DNA from: a virus
Length of the DNA stretch: 48,585 bases
Direction: 5' to 3' (one strand)
Virus record (IMG/VR): IMGVR_UViG_3300021959_000003
Span: 1 to 48,585 of that record
The notes under the pieces are model-generated. The model was given only the letters and a program-made list of their open reading frames with translations, was not told where the DNA came from and searched no databases. The position numbers were made by a program, and so were the translations under genes. Every line of letters starts with the position of its first letter. The stretch's first letter is position 1. Of this stretch, positions 29,522-37,689 are shown one piece after another.

Positions 29522-32172
29522 TGGCTTTAGGTGGACTAACAAAACTTATAACTAAGTCTATTTTAGATGCAACAGAAAATATTTTTGATGAGACGGCAAT
29601 TGCTAATAGAATTAATAAAACTGTTTCAGAATTAGAAGAATCTGAAATTGATACGGCCTCTACACAAGTACAAGACTTTATTCAAAAATATACAGCAGAC
29701 TATGCTGTTGGTGGCAGGCTTTCAGATGAAACAATAGAGCTTAGTAAATCTATAGATCCTGATCATGCTATTGCAAATAAAATAGAATATGCTATTGACT
29801 TAGATTTAGAGGGTGTGACAACGGGCGTTTATAAAAGCCAATATAATGATTTAGATGAGGCGGCTCCGCTAGATAAAGAAGTAGACTCTGGTATTTATAA
29901 TTATTTAAATGGTCGTTTAAACAAACATCAACTAAGTAATCTTTTGAGTGAAAATGGCAGGAACAAAATATTAACGCGAACTGTTGCATCTTTAAAGGAT
30001 TTAGAAGAGTGGAATAACTTAAAAGATTCGATGCCTAATTTTGATGATCTTAGAACTCAGGCTGAAAAAATGCCAGCGCCCATAGAAAATAGGGAAGTGG
30101 CGCTTGCTAATTTTTTAGAAAATAGTGTAGAAAAAAATCCAATTTATAGGGGTGTTACTTCCACTCAAGATTCAGAATGGGACGCTCGTTTTTGGATGAC
30201 AAGTGAAATAGGGCCGCACGTTGGTACATTGGGGCAGGCTTCTTATTTTGCATTAAAAGGACTTTTAGGTACAGGCCTTCTTGCTGATCATGTAGGTATG
30301 AATGCTAGACTAATGCAAGATCAATTTTCTAAACAAACAGGTAAGTTTATAGACGAAGAAAATTTTAATGTTCTTTATAACTTGGCTGTAAAAATTGATA
30401 AGCAATTAAAAACATACTTAGATGATTTACCTCTAGACCCTAATGATGTTAAAGCCTATACAAAGCTTGCGATAGAAAATGAAAATCAACTCCATGAGCT
30501 AGATATAGAAGCTATAAAGAAATTTAAAGATTCTGTTGGGGGGCACTATGGAGGCAAAAATTTTGTAACTGGTAGAGAACTAGATAATGGCTTTGAAGAA
30601 ATTGTAGCTGATATAGCCATAAATGAGTTAGGCATAGAAAGCATAAGTAATTCAGAAATTAAACAACTTTCAGAGTTAATTTCTGGAATGCGTGGTTGGG
30701 GTGGAAATCCACGACCATCAACAATACAGAAGGGATATATTAACGTACAAAAGCCTTTACGTTTAAGTGGGGACGGCGTATGGAATATAGAATCTGTACT
30801 TAAAGAAGATTCAAAAGGCTTGTTAGACGAAGAAAATATGGGCCTCCAAAAAATATTAGATGCTGTTTCAGAACAAACAGGAAAAACAGTAAAAGAAATT
30901 ATCAATTCTAAAGACTATAAAAATCTTATTCAAAAAGTACAAATGGTGGAAGATAGAATTGGAATTGAAATTTCAGATATTGTTGAATTTGAAAACCAAC
31001 AAACCCTTGCATTAGAAGTTGCTGGTATTCATCAAGAATTTAAAAAGTTTTTAGAGTCTTATGGCTTTGATAGTATTCAATACATTAACCAGTTTGAGCC
31101 TTCATTCACTGGAGAAAGCGCCTATTCTTATATTCTTTTTAAACCTGAACAGTGGAAGTCTGCTTTTGCGCGTAGGTTTGATACTACAGATAAAAGATTT
31201 GGTGCGAACACTGGGGGTGTAATTGGATTTTTTAAAAATCTGATGAGTGATCAAGAAGAAGTTATGCAAGAAGATGCCCGTCGTGTAATAAGAAGCGGAG
31301 ATACTCTTGCTGGAATTGCAAAAGAAACTGGCGTGAGCGTAGAAGATCTACAAAGATTTAATAAAATTCAAGACGTAAATAAAATTCAAGCTGGTCAATC
31401 ATTGAGGACTAAAGAGCCAGTAGAAAAAAATCAAGTTCTTTCTAATCTTGGTAGTTTTATAAATCCTTTTAGCGGTGATAAAACAGCAGAGGATTATGAC
31501 ACTGGAGTTGTTAATGAGCTTAGAAAGGCCGCACAAAATGCAATTTCTGCTGGTCGAATGAACATTGATTACGAAGATTATAAAGGCGCTGATGTACGAG
31601 GACAAGCCTCTAGTCCTGAAAAAAGAAAGGAACAGAGCTTTATTAGACGTATGATAACGGGTGATATAAGCCCGACAGAAGAAGCCGCTTTTTCTGTTGG
31701 AGGCGCTACACTAGAGATCGAAGACGGTAAGCTTTATGCTACAGATGTTTATGACTTTTCAGAAATACCTCAAGATAAAGTAAAAGATACTTATAGTGCA
31801 TTGCGTTATGCGGCTGGCAAGCTTCCCGGTAATGAATTTAAAAGTAAAATTTATTTAGGGGAAGCAAGTGAGTTCGGCCTGCGAGAAGGTCGCGCTAAAG
31901 GCGGTAAGGTTGACAAAAAGAATATGGCCTGCAACAAGCCTCAACGCACACCAAGCCATCCGAAAAAGTCTCATGTTGTCAAAGCTTGCGAAGGCGATAA
32001 AGAAAAGATAATCCGCTTTGGTGAGCAGGGTGCTGAGACTGCGGGTAAGCCCAAAGCAGGCGAGTCAGCGCGTATGAAAGCCAAGCGCAAGAGTTTTAAA
32101 GCGCGTCATAGACGCAACATTAATAAAGGAAAAATGTCTGCGGCTTACTGGGCTGATCGTGAAAAATGGTAA
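29521..32172 (+). CDS. Multidomain virion protein: ART-like fold, LysM, basic C-terminal module
   Basis: The 883-residue protein shows three parts. Residues about 205-555 hold motifs that recall ADP-ribosyltransferase-like domains of phage polyvalent proteins: NPIYRGV (206-212), SEIGPHVGTLGQA (228-240), and later GFDSIQYIN with SYILFKPEQWKS. Residues about 588-630 are a LysM repeat (VIRSGDTLAGIAKETGVSVE), which binds peptidoglycan. Residues about 800-883 are a basic module (ACNKPQRTPSHPKKSHVV, then SFKARHRRNINKGKMSAAYW) that I recall as a separate small protein in other phages. It is probably ejected, but enzymatic activity is unproven. Confidence 0.7.
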   Translation: MALGGLTKLITKSILDATENIFDETAIANRINKTVSELEESEIDTASTQVQDFIQKYTADYAVGGRLSDETIELSKSIDPDHAIANKIEYAIDLDLEGVTTGVYKSQYNDLDEAAPLDKEVDSGIYNYLNGRLNKHQLSNLLSENGRNKILTRTVASLKDLEEWNNLKDSMPNFDDLRTQAEKMPAPIENREVALANFLENSVEKNPIYRGVTSTQDSEWDARFWMTSEIGPHVGTLGQASYFALKGLLGTGLLADHVGMNARLMQDQFSKQTGKFIDEENFNVLYNLAVKIDKQLKTYLDDLPLDPNDVKAYTKLAIENENQLHELDIEAIKKFKDSVGGHYGGKNFVTGRELDNGFEEIVADIAINELGIESISNSEIKQLSELISGMRGWGGNPRPSTIQKGYINVQKPLRLSGDGVWNIESVLKEDSKGLLDEENMGLQKILDAVSEQTGKTVKEIINSKDYKNLIQKVQMVEDRIGIEISDIVEFENQQTLALEVAGIHQEFKKFLESYGFDSIQYINQFEPSFTGESAYSYILFKPEQWKSAFARRFDTTDKRFGANTGGVIGFFKNLMSDQEEVMQEDARRVIRSGDTLAGIAKETGVSVEDLQRFNKIQDVNKIQAGQSLRTKEPVEKNQVLSNLGSFINPFSGDKTAEDYDTGVVNELRKAAQNAISAGRMNIDYEDYKGADVRGQASSPEKRKEQSFIRRMITGDISPTEEAAFSVGGATLEIEDGKLYATDVYDFSEIPQDKVKDTYSALRYAAGKLPGNEFKSKIYLGEASEFGLREGRAKGGKVDKKNMACNKPQRTPSHPKKSHVVKACEGDKEKIIRFGEQGAETAGKPKAGESARMKAKRKSFKARHRRNINKGKMSAAYWADREKW

Positions 32173-32432
32173 CGCTTCATAGGGTTATATGGCGTGACGC
32201 CGCTGGAGGCTCAAACATGGGCTGGCGTCCTTTACTGGCTTTAACAGAACAAGAAACCGCCACAGTAATTTCTTGTGGCGCTATCATCTATGAGGACGAT
32301 GAAAAAATAATTATATGTCCACATATGATTATTGAAAACGATGAAATATCAGAAGGCGATGCAGAGCTTGCGATACCAAAGTCTTGGATAATTTCTAATT
32401 TAAAAATGACTGTATTCCCAGAAGGAGATTGA
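32166..32432 (+). CDS. Small hypothetical protein, 88 residues
   Basis: The product contains WRDAAGGSNMGWRPL near the start and ELAIPKSWI near the end, a pattern I recall from small phage proteins near the end of structural regions. The ATG lies inside the end of the preceding gene. It is probably a soluble beta-rich protein. Its function is unknown. Confidence 0.75.
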   Translation: MVTLHRVIWRDAAGGSNMGWRPLLALTEQETATVISCGAIIYEDDEKIIICPHMIIENDEISEGDAELAIPKSWIISNLKMTVFPEGD

Positions 32433-32433
32433 A

Positions 32434-32781
32434 GTGAGTAAAAAAATTAACTTCAAAGATGTTAAAGCTTTAGCCGGTGTATTGCCTGCTATATTGGCTC
32501 CCGGCCCCACGGCGATTGCAAATATCGCTTCTCAGGCGCTTACTGGAAAAAGTATTGCAGAAAATATTTCTAATGCTGTACAGGGAAAGGGCATACCACC
32601 ACCGAATACAACAAAAAATGAAACTAATAAAAAGAAAAAGAAAAACGGCGCTGTTGGTATTGCCTATGATCCAGCACAGCTAGGGCCAAAGAATATGCGG
32701 GTCGGTAATTATTCTAAGGGCGGTCTAGTTAGCTATAAAAATATTAGTCATATGCACACTAAAATGTGTGGACATAAGTAA
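32434..32781 (+). CDS. Small protein with hydrophobic N-terminus, 115 residues
   Basis: A hydrophobic Pro/Ala/Leu-rich segment (VLPAILAPGPTAIANIASQA) is followed by a Lys-rich middle and a His/Met/Cys-containing end (SHMHTKMCGHK). The end might bind metal. Translation starts at GTG with GGAG upstream. The gene belongs to a run of small genes closing the rightward unit. No family is recognised. Confidence 0.7.
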   Translation: MSKKINFKDVKALAGVLPAILAPGPTAIANIASQALTGKSIAENISNAVQGKGIPPPNTTKNETNKKKKKNGAVGIAYDPAQLGPKNMRVGNYSKGGLVSYKNISHMHTKMCGHK

Positions 32782-32782
32782 G

Positions 32783-33082
32783 ATGCCAATCAAAAAGGTT
32801 GGTGGCGGCTATAAGTGGGGAAGCCAAGGAAAGGTTTACAAGCGGCGAGAAGATGCTGAGAAGCAAGCCGCCGCCGCATATGCCGCAGGCTATAGACAGT
32901 CCCACAAAAAAGGAAGCACTGTAAATTCAGCAGGCAACTATACCAAGCCCTCTTTACGCAAAAGACTTTTTGAGCAAATTAAAGCTGGGACAAGGGGTGG
33001 TAAAGCTGGGCAGTGGTCTGCGCGTAAGGCTCAATTGCTCGCGCTAGAATATAAGAAGGCCGGTGGTGGTTATAAAGCTTAA
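32783..33082 (+). CDS. Small basic protein, 99 residues
   Basis: The protein reads MPIKKVGGGYKWGSQGKVYK, with an Ala-rich helix and many Lys/Arg, ending in GGGYKA. It is a type frequent in phage late regions, possibly a minor head protein binding DNA. The ATG at 32783 lies 1 base after the preceding stop; an upstream in-frame GTG would add 5 residues. No clear ribosome binding site is seen, so coupled translation is likely. Confidence 0.75.
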   Translation: MPIKKVGGGYKWGSQGKVYKRREDAEKQAAAAYAAGYRQSHKKGSTVNSAGNYTKPSLRKRLFEQIKAGTRGGKAGQWSARKAQLLALEYKKAGGGYKA

Positions 33083-33089
33083 AAAATCT

Positions 33090-33293
33090 TCAAAGAAAAA
33101 AGCAGGTTTTTATATTGCTTTGTTTTCTATTCTTGATCCACAAGTAAAAGAACAGCAAGATAAGAAAGGGTTGAAGAAAAACAAAAAGAAAAATATTGGC
33201 GAGGTTGTAGCCCATTCCTGTTAAGTCTCCAAACCAAGCAATAGCTAAGACACACCAATCAAAAAACTCATTAACATAAGGTAAATTACTCAT
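33090..33293 (-). CDS. Small membrane protein on the opposite strand
   Basis: The 67-residue product reads MSNLPYVNEFFDWCVLAIAW, then a second hydrophobic helix (NIFLFVFLQPFLILLFFYLW) and a basic end. This pattern resembles small phage and bacterial membrane proteins I recall. It lies leftward between two rightward genes, in a gap without any rightward frame. Its ATG and that of the next rightward gene share the tetranucleotide CATG. The ribosome binding site is weak (AAGAG close by). A late lysis or exclusion role is possible. Confidence 0.6.
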   Translation of the reverse strand: MSNLPYVNEFFDWCVLAIAWFGDLTGMGYNLANIFLFVFLQPFLILLFFYLWIKNRKQSNIKTCFFL

Positions 33294-33594
33294 GGCTCTT
33301 AAAAAACCTCAACAGTCTTTAAACAAGTGGACAAAAGAAGAGTGGGGTACAAAGTCTGGTAAGCCTTCTACGCAAGGCCCAAAAGCTACGGGCGAAAGAT
33401 ACCTTCCCAAGAAATCGAGAGAGTCGTTGACAGTCGCTGAATATGCGGCTACTTCTAGAAAGAAAAGAGAAGATACAAAAAAAGGCAAGCAGTTCTCCAA
33501 ACAACCACGGAATATTGCTCAAAAAACTGCTCGCCATAGGGCCAATAGGGGTGGCTTCCTTGCCACCGCAATGCCTACTGGCAAACCCTGTTAA
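33292..33594 (+). CDS. DUF5872-like basic protein
   Basis: The 100-residue protein contains LNKWTKEEWGTKSGKPSTQG, then GERYLPKKSRESLTVAEYAA and a Lys/Arg-rich C-terminus. This matches the family I know as DUF5872, found in phages and large viruses, of unknown function. It is the last rightward gene and overlaps the 3' end of the converging leftward gene by 20 bases. Confidence 0.85.
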   Translation: MALKKPQQSLNKWTKEEWGTKSGKPSTQGPKATGERYLPKKSRESLTVAEYAATSRKKREDTKKGKQFSKQPRNIAQKTARHRANRGGFLATAMPTGKPC

Positions 33595-33799
33595 TCGCAT
33601 CAATCTCTGCTTCAATTTTTGAGTGGATGTTATCAGTAATTTCTTTAAAAGATCTGATAGCTGTCCGAACAAGCAATTGATTTTCTTGTTGACGAAAGAC
33701 TTTTGCGATGTCTTTGTCTGGAAGCTCAGTGTGTTCGGTAACTAATAGACCTTCAGAATCTACCAATACACGAAAGCCAACTATAGTTCCTTCTTTCAT
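33575..33799 (-). CDS. Small hypothetical protein at the end of the leftward unit
   Basis: The 74-residue protein starts MKEGTIVGFRVLVDSEGLLV and continues as a charged helix. AAGGAG lies 6 bases before the ATG, a strong signal supporting coding. It follows the reductase by 11 bases and is the last gene of the leftward unit. No family is recognised. Confidence 0.8.
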   Translation of the reverse strand: MKEGTIVGFRVLVDSEGLLVTEHTELPDKDIAKVFRQQENQLLVRTAIRSFKEITDNIHSKIEAEIDAINRVCQ

Positions 33800-33810
33800 A
33801 CCACTCCTTA

Positions 33811-35676
33811 TTATAATTCACACGAGTTCCCCACGCAAGCTAATGTTTGCGATCCTTCTGTCATATCTGACTCTTCATTTATATCCCAATTAATTTCTGT
33901 TGGGAATCCTTTGCTTAATTCTTTAAACTTAGCCTCGCTAATAGGCTCATATGGTGCTTGCTGATAAGTGTGATCTGAGTAGGGCAAAAAACTAATCCCC
34001 GAAATCTTATCAAACTTATTGTACAGCCACTGTCCTACTTTTAGAAACTCATCGTCACGGTAGTAGCAAGTCATAGACGGCTTGTGCTCACACCAATAAT
34101 CTTGATATATCTCCCACAATTCTAGCTGTTCCATAGCGCCCATATCTGAGGCCGTCACAGCGCCTTTAGGAGAGGCGATAGGGAAGCTGAATACCCTTGT
34201 ACTGGGGGACATTATATCATCTTCTACAGGGACTCCTGCGGCCTCTAGGACTGTACAAAGAGGGTCACGAGAGTCTGCACGGACTCGTCTAATATACTGA
34301 CTGCTGTAGCGAGGGTGAATACCACTAGCAGAATCAACCAACTGACTAACAGTACCTGAAGGCTTAACAGCAGTGATTGCAGTAGAAGGGTTGATACCAA
34401 GCTTTTTAGCCCAAGCTTTATTTGTATCAATGGCTTCTTTTCGCATTTCATTAAGCCACTGTTTAAGTACATCTTTGTCTCCTCTTCCTGATAAAAGATG
34501 ATGATCCATAATTCCTGTAAGGCTAACACCAAGCAAAGCTTCTTCTTCTGTATTCTTTTTCCATATAGTTCTTAGATACCTAAAGTCTGTGAGGGTTGCC
34601 TGTAAAGTTCCAAGGATAGTCGCAAGACGTACTTTTCGTTTGAGATCTGAGAGGAGATCATCTGGCCTGACAACAACTTCTGACAAGTTGCAGAATTGAT
34701 AGGGTCTGAGGATGATTTCACTGCATGGATTAGTTCCAAAATCAAAGGTAGCATCTCGTCGCCCGTTTTTTTCAGCTTGTTTTTGACTTGCCACTCGGCT
34801 AAAGACACCGCGTTCACCTGATCTAGACTCATATAAACTTACCCATTCATTTAAAAAACCTTCAAAGTCTGGTTTTTCTGTATAACAAGCAGAGTTATTT
34901 GATAGTCCACGCTGGGGATTATCAAGCCACCACTGCCCTGACTTACATCGTCGGATACGATCATCCGTAAGATTAGAGAGACTGATGAGCGCAGAGCGCC
35001 TTACCCCTCCCACGACGATACAGGAAGCAATCTTACAGCAAAGATCGTGGCATTCAATGGACGTAAGTTTTCGTCCAGCCGCTCCCTGAAAGATTTCAAC
35101 TGTGAATTGGAAAAGTTCAAGCAAAGGTTCTGGGCCACTTGCTCGACCTCCAAAAGTTTTAAGCGCGGAACCTGAAGGTCTAACTCTGCTAACGTCCCAT
35201 TGGGGAATCTGACCTGAATACAACAATGAAACCAGCTCCCGATACGATTTCGCCCATCCGATCTTCGAATCCGCAACATTAATAACTGTGTCTGTTTCAT
35301 GGAAGCTCTCTGCAACCTCTGGTAGTTTAGAAATATACTGCCGCTCAACACTAAACCCTACACCTGTACCGCACATAAGAACATACATCATCTCATCAAA
35401 GGCTTTGGGATGGTCTATGGGTAAGTAACTACAATTAAAGCCAGCTACGTTGTCGCGGTCTAGCGCAGGGCCAGCAGTCATTAACGCCCTCATGCTGGGC
35501 ATAACTTCTAGCTCATGAATAGCTTTAAAGATTTCTTTGCGTTCTTTATCACTAAGCTTATCTTCCCAATAATCTAAGTAACGATTAATTGTTTCGGGCC
35601 ACGTTTCTCGCCGTTGTTCATTTGGTAGGTAACGTGCGTATCGACTTTTGTGGATATACTGTTGATAGGCGTCCAA
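33811..35676 (-). CDS. nrdJ: Class II (adenosylcobalamin-dependent) ribonucleotide reductase
   Basis: The enzyme reduces ribonucleotides to deoxyribonucleotides for phage DNA synthesis. Visible hallmarks are Cys82 in FNCSY, the active-site trio Asn316, Cys318 and Glu320 in NPCSEI, and the C-terminal redox pair in CVGNSCEL (Cys614, Cys619). The length (621) and lack of an iron-protein partner fit monomeric class II enzymes using vitamin B12. TTG at 35676 is chosen as start: GGAG lies 8 bases upstream and the protein then begins at the conserved YQQYIHKSRYARYL. An ATG at 35748 would add 24 residues lying inside the DUF1289 gene. Confidence 0.93.
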   Translation of the reverse strand: MDAYQQYIHKSRYARYLPNEQRRETWPETINRYLDYWEDKLSDKERKEIFKAIHELEVMPSMRALMTAGPALDRDNVAGFNCSYLPIDHPKAFDEMMYVLMCGTGVGFSVERQYISKLPEVAESFHETDTVINVADSKIGWAKSYRELVSLLYSGQIPQWDVSRVRPSGSALKTFGGRASGPEPLLELFQFTVEIFQGAAGRKLTSIECHDLCCKIASCIVVGGVRRSALISLSNLTDDRIRRCKSGQWWLDNPQRGLSNNSACYTEKPDFEGFLNEWVSLYESRSGERGVFSRVASQKQAEKNGRRDATFDFGTNPCSEIILRPYQFCNLSEVVVRPDDLLSDLKRKVRLATILGTLQATLTDFRYLRTIWKKNTEEEALLGVSLTGIMDHHLLSGRGDKDVLKQWLNEMRKEAIDTNKAWAKKLGINPSTAITAVKPSGTVSQLVDSASGIHPRYSSQYIRRVRADSRDPLCTVLEAAGVPVEDDIMSPSTRVFSFPIASPKGAVTASDMGAMEQLELWEIYQDYWCEHKPSMTCYYRDDEFLKVGQWLYNKFDKISGISFLPYSDHTYQQAPYEPISEAKFKELSKGFPTEINWDINEESDMTEGSQTLACVGNSCEL

Positions 35677-35797
35677 TGATCTTACTCCTTTCTTCCGTTG
35701 TGTATTTAGACCAGTTATTAATTTCTTCAAGGGTGCGACCACACCCATAACAAACTCCTTTTTTTAGTTCGCAAACTTTTATACATGGGGATTTCAT
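35618..35797 (-). CDS. DUF1289 small cysteine protein overlapping the reductase
   Basis: The 59-residue protein reads MKSPCIKVCELKKGVCYGCG, followed by RTLEEINNWSKYTTEERSKI. This is the signature of DUF1289: four Cys in a C-x3-C, C-x2-C arrangement, then RT(x)EEI and a Trp. The family is widespread in proteobacteria, with unknown, perhaps metal-related, function. Its ATG overlaps the stop of the upstream gene (ATGA), and its 3' end overlaps the reductase start by 59 bases in another frame. Confidence 0.85.
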   Translation of the reverse strand: MKSPCIKVCELKKGVCYGCGRTLEEINNWSKYTTEERSKIIGRLSTVYPQKSIRTLPTK

Positions 35798-35949
35798 TCA
35801 GCCTCATCTATTAAATTTAAATCATTAATATTAAGCTTGTACTTGTTTCTTTTTTTTATGGGCCGCATTTTATCTAGCTCGCCGTTTTCATGCTTGCGTC
35901 TTTTATGGCGACTAAATTTTTCTAGGCGCTCACGCTTTCTATCATTCAT
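35794..35949 (-). CDS. Small highly basic protein, 51 residues
   Basis: The first half is almost all charged (MNDRKRERLEKFSRHKRRKH), the second half acidic and hydrophobic. It overlaps the endonuclease gene by 8 bases and the DUF1289 gene by 4. GGAAG lies 7 bases before the ATG. A nucleic-acid-binding role is plausible by charge only. Confidence 0.65.
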   Translation of the reverse strand: MNDRKRERLEKFSRHKRRKHENGELDKMRPIKKRNKYKLNINDLNLIDEAE

Positions 35950-36421
35950 CATCTTCCAAGCTTCCCCGCTTTGTTACATCAATCCAGCTTTCAGGGATAC
36001 TGTCTTCAGAATACCACTGAAAACCTTTTGAAGATGCCCATTCACAGTGAGATCTTTTTGTCCCATCTTTTCTGCGCTTTGCCTGTGGCATTGGTGCTTG
36101 TGGATCAGCAAATAAAAAGACTAGCTCTACATTTTCTGGTAAAGCTTTTGCAATCCAAACATACTTATTGTATTCGCTATGATCCCAGAAGCGCCCCTTT
36201 GCCTCTAGATAAATTGTCTTACCATCTATCTCCTTAATAAAATCAGGATGATAGGTATGCTCGACAACATAATCAATAGTCTCTGAGTGCAGTGACCACT
36301 CATTAAGAATACCAGAGTGCAACTCATATTCCCAATTAGAATCATAGCCGCTGATAGGACTTGTTTCCTGTGGCCTTTTCACCCGCTGTTTGCGAAAGCC
36401 TTTTCTTATTTTTGGTTTCAA
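35942..36421 (-). CDS. T7 gp3-like endonuclease I (junction resolvase)
   Basis: The 159-residue enzyme should resolve branched DNA and help break down host DNA. Catalytic residues of the family are visible: Glu31 in SNWE, Asp60 in HPDFI, and Glu73 and Lys75 in LEAKGRF. The N-terminus is very basic, as in T7. Later GTKRSHCEWASSKGFQWY also fits. The start is TTG at 36421, overlapping the previous stop, with AGGA upstream. Confidence 0.9.
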   Translation of the reverse strand: MKPKIRKGFRKQRVKRPQETSPISGYDSNWEYELHSGILNEWSLHSETIDYVVEHTYHPDFIKEIDGKTIYLEAKGRFWDHSEYNKYVWIAKALPENVELVFLFADPQAPMPQAKRRKDGTKRSHCEWASSKGFQWYSEDSIPESWIDVTKRGSLEDDE

Positions 36422-36564
36422 TGAATAGTCCTATCTTTTTTTTCAAAATGAGTTAAGAGTGCTTCGTACAAAGTATACAGCATATCTTCGTGTGCGCCAC
36501 TATTTTTTACAATATCGGAAGCACAGATACAAATTAATATTTCTAGATGGGTGTACTCACTCAC
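36418..36564 (-). CDS. Micro-gene, 48 residues
   Basis: A GTG at 36564 overlaps the upstream stop as GTGA and opens a frame that ends overlapping the endonuclease TTG. The product begins (M)SEYTHLEILICICASDIVKN and is a plausible small helical protein with three acidic/aromatic clusters. Four-base overlaps at both ends support a real gene in a tightly packed operon. No function is known. Confidence 0.55.
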   Translation of the reverse strand: MSEYTHLEILICICASDIVKNSGAHEDMLYTLYEALLTHFEKKDRTIH

Positions 36565-36830
36565 TTTAAATCTGACATTGAATAAGTTTCAATGGGCCTT
36601 GTTGGATTTGCTTTTTTCAAACGCTTCAACTTTCTTTTTATCCAGCGTGGGCTGAACACAGAATTACAAAGCGTAAACTTATTATAGTAGTAGGCGTTGT
36701 TTGGCACATATTGTTTATAGTTCTTGCGTACAATTTTAGCGGCCTCTGATTCGGGGACAACGCTTTTTATCCACTCAAGAAAAATATCAATTACTTGGCT
36801 GTTTATTTTTTTAGATTGCTTCCTGTTCAT
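36561..36830 (-). CDS. Small basic hypothetical protein, 89 residues
   Basis: The protein starts MNRKQSKKINSQVIDIFLEW, contains PNNAYYYNKFTLCNSVFSPR and ends in a Lys/Arg-rich helix. I recall related small proteins with a PKWI-like element in phage replication regions; here it is SPRWIKRKLK. It overlaps the exonuclease gene by 20 bases. Its function is unknown; DNA binding is possible. Confidence 0.75.
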   Translation of the reverse strand: MNRKQSKKINSQVIDIFLEWIKSVVPESEAAKIVRKNYKQYVPNNAYYYNKFTLCNSVFSPRWIKRKLKRLKKANPTRPIETYSMSDLK

Positions 36831-37689
36831 TTGCCTTAGTTACCTCTTCTACTCTAGGTGCGCTTTCAACGTGAGTGAAATACGAAAGTCCATAGGAATA
36901 CTTAAATACTCTCAAGCCTTGTCCGTTGTTCGCATCTTTATAACAATCAAATTTGTAGGGACAATAAGAGCAGTTTTTGTTTAGCTTCATATTACCTTTC
37001 TTTCCTTCAGGCACAGACTCATAACATCTGGCTGGAGGAGTGGCTAAGGAGAGAGCTTTACGAATAGTTTTTATTTGATTGTTTATATCAGGTTTATCAA
37101 GTTCTTCTGGGCGGTATAAACAAAGATCGCCGCCTTCTTTGTTGATAACAAGAAAGCCCCCGCCAGAAGTTTTCTCTGCCTCTTCATAGCCAGCAAGTTG
37201 AGAAAGATAACCAAAGGGATCATCTTCCCGTAAGCGCCCCTCACGAAACTTTGTGAAGGCTATACGCGATGCGGTCTTAACATCGACAACCTCACCATCA
37301 ATCTTACAGTCTATATGGCCTTTGATTCCTTTAACATCAACTTCTTTTTGTTCGTCAGTAACCTTGTGACCTGTCGCCCTGACCAACATAAGAACAATTT
37401 CTTCTAGTATATGTCCATAAAGAAACTTAATCTGTGTGGCTGGTGACGGAGCAGAGGCGCTGACGGGTAGTTTATTTTCATACCATAGCTGGCGTAGCGG
37501 CCTGCCAATGTTAGACATTCTTAGGGAAAAATTAGAGTCTCTTTCTGATGGATTAGCCCATGACAAAATGGAAGATTTAATACGCTCAACTGTTAGGTCT
37601 AGGTCTTCTTCTTTTAAATCTAAGTGCTGGCCTTGGGACAGCCCACTAAGCTTAGAATAAATATCTTCGACAACTGTTTCTACACTCAT
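36811..37689 (-). CDS. Cas4/RecB-type PD-(D/E)XK exonuclease
   Basis: The 292-residue protein carries the nuclease core GHIDCKIDGEVVDVKTA (Asp and Asp-x-Lys) preceded by a helix with GHILEEI. A C-terminal cluster, CYE plus CSYCPYKFDC, would bind an iron-sulphur cluster as in Cas4 and AddB enzymes. It probably processes DNA ends in phage recombination or degrades host DNA. ATG at 37689 overlaps the upstream stop as ATGA and is preferred over an earlier in-frame ATG. In many T7-like phages an exonuclease sits in this position. Confidence 0.85.
   Translation of the reverse strand: MSVETVVEDIYSKLSGLSQGQHLDLKEEDLDLTVERIKSSILSWANPSERDSNFSLRMSNIGRPLRQLWYENKLPVSASAPSPATQIKFLYGHILEEIVLMLVRATGHKVTDEQKEVDVKGIKGHIDCKIDGEVVDVKTASRIAFTKFREGRLREDDPFGYLSQLAGYEEAEKTSGGGFLVINKEGGDLCLYRPEELDKPDINNQIKTIRKALSLATPPARCYESVPEGKKGNMKLNKNCSYCPYKFDCYKDANNGQGLRVFKYSYGLSYFTHVESAPRVEEVTKANEQEAI

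Noticed and set aside
33550-33567. Terminator between the converging units
   Set aside because: GGTGGC and GCCACC pair around six bases, but the stem is short, has no T run on either side, and lies in coding sequence.
34245-34532. Alternative frames inside the reductase gene
   Set aside because: They are frame shadows of a strongly conserved enzyme with no ribosome binding sites or recognisable motifs.
35677-35748. ATG at 35748 as start of the reductase
   Set aside because: It also has AAGGAG upstream, but the added 24 residues lie inside the DUF1289 gene and precede the conserved family N-terminus; kept as second choice.
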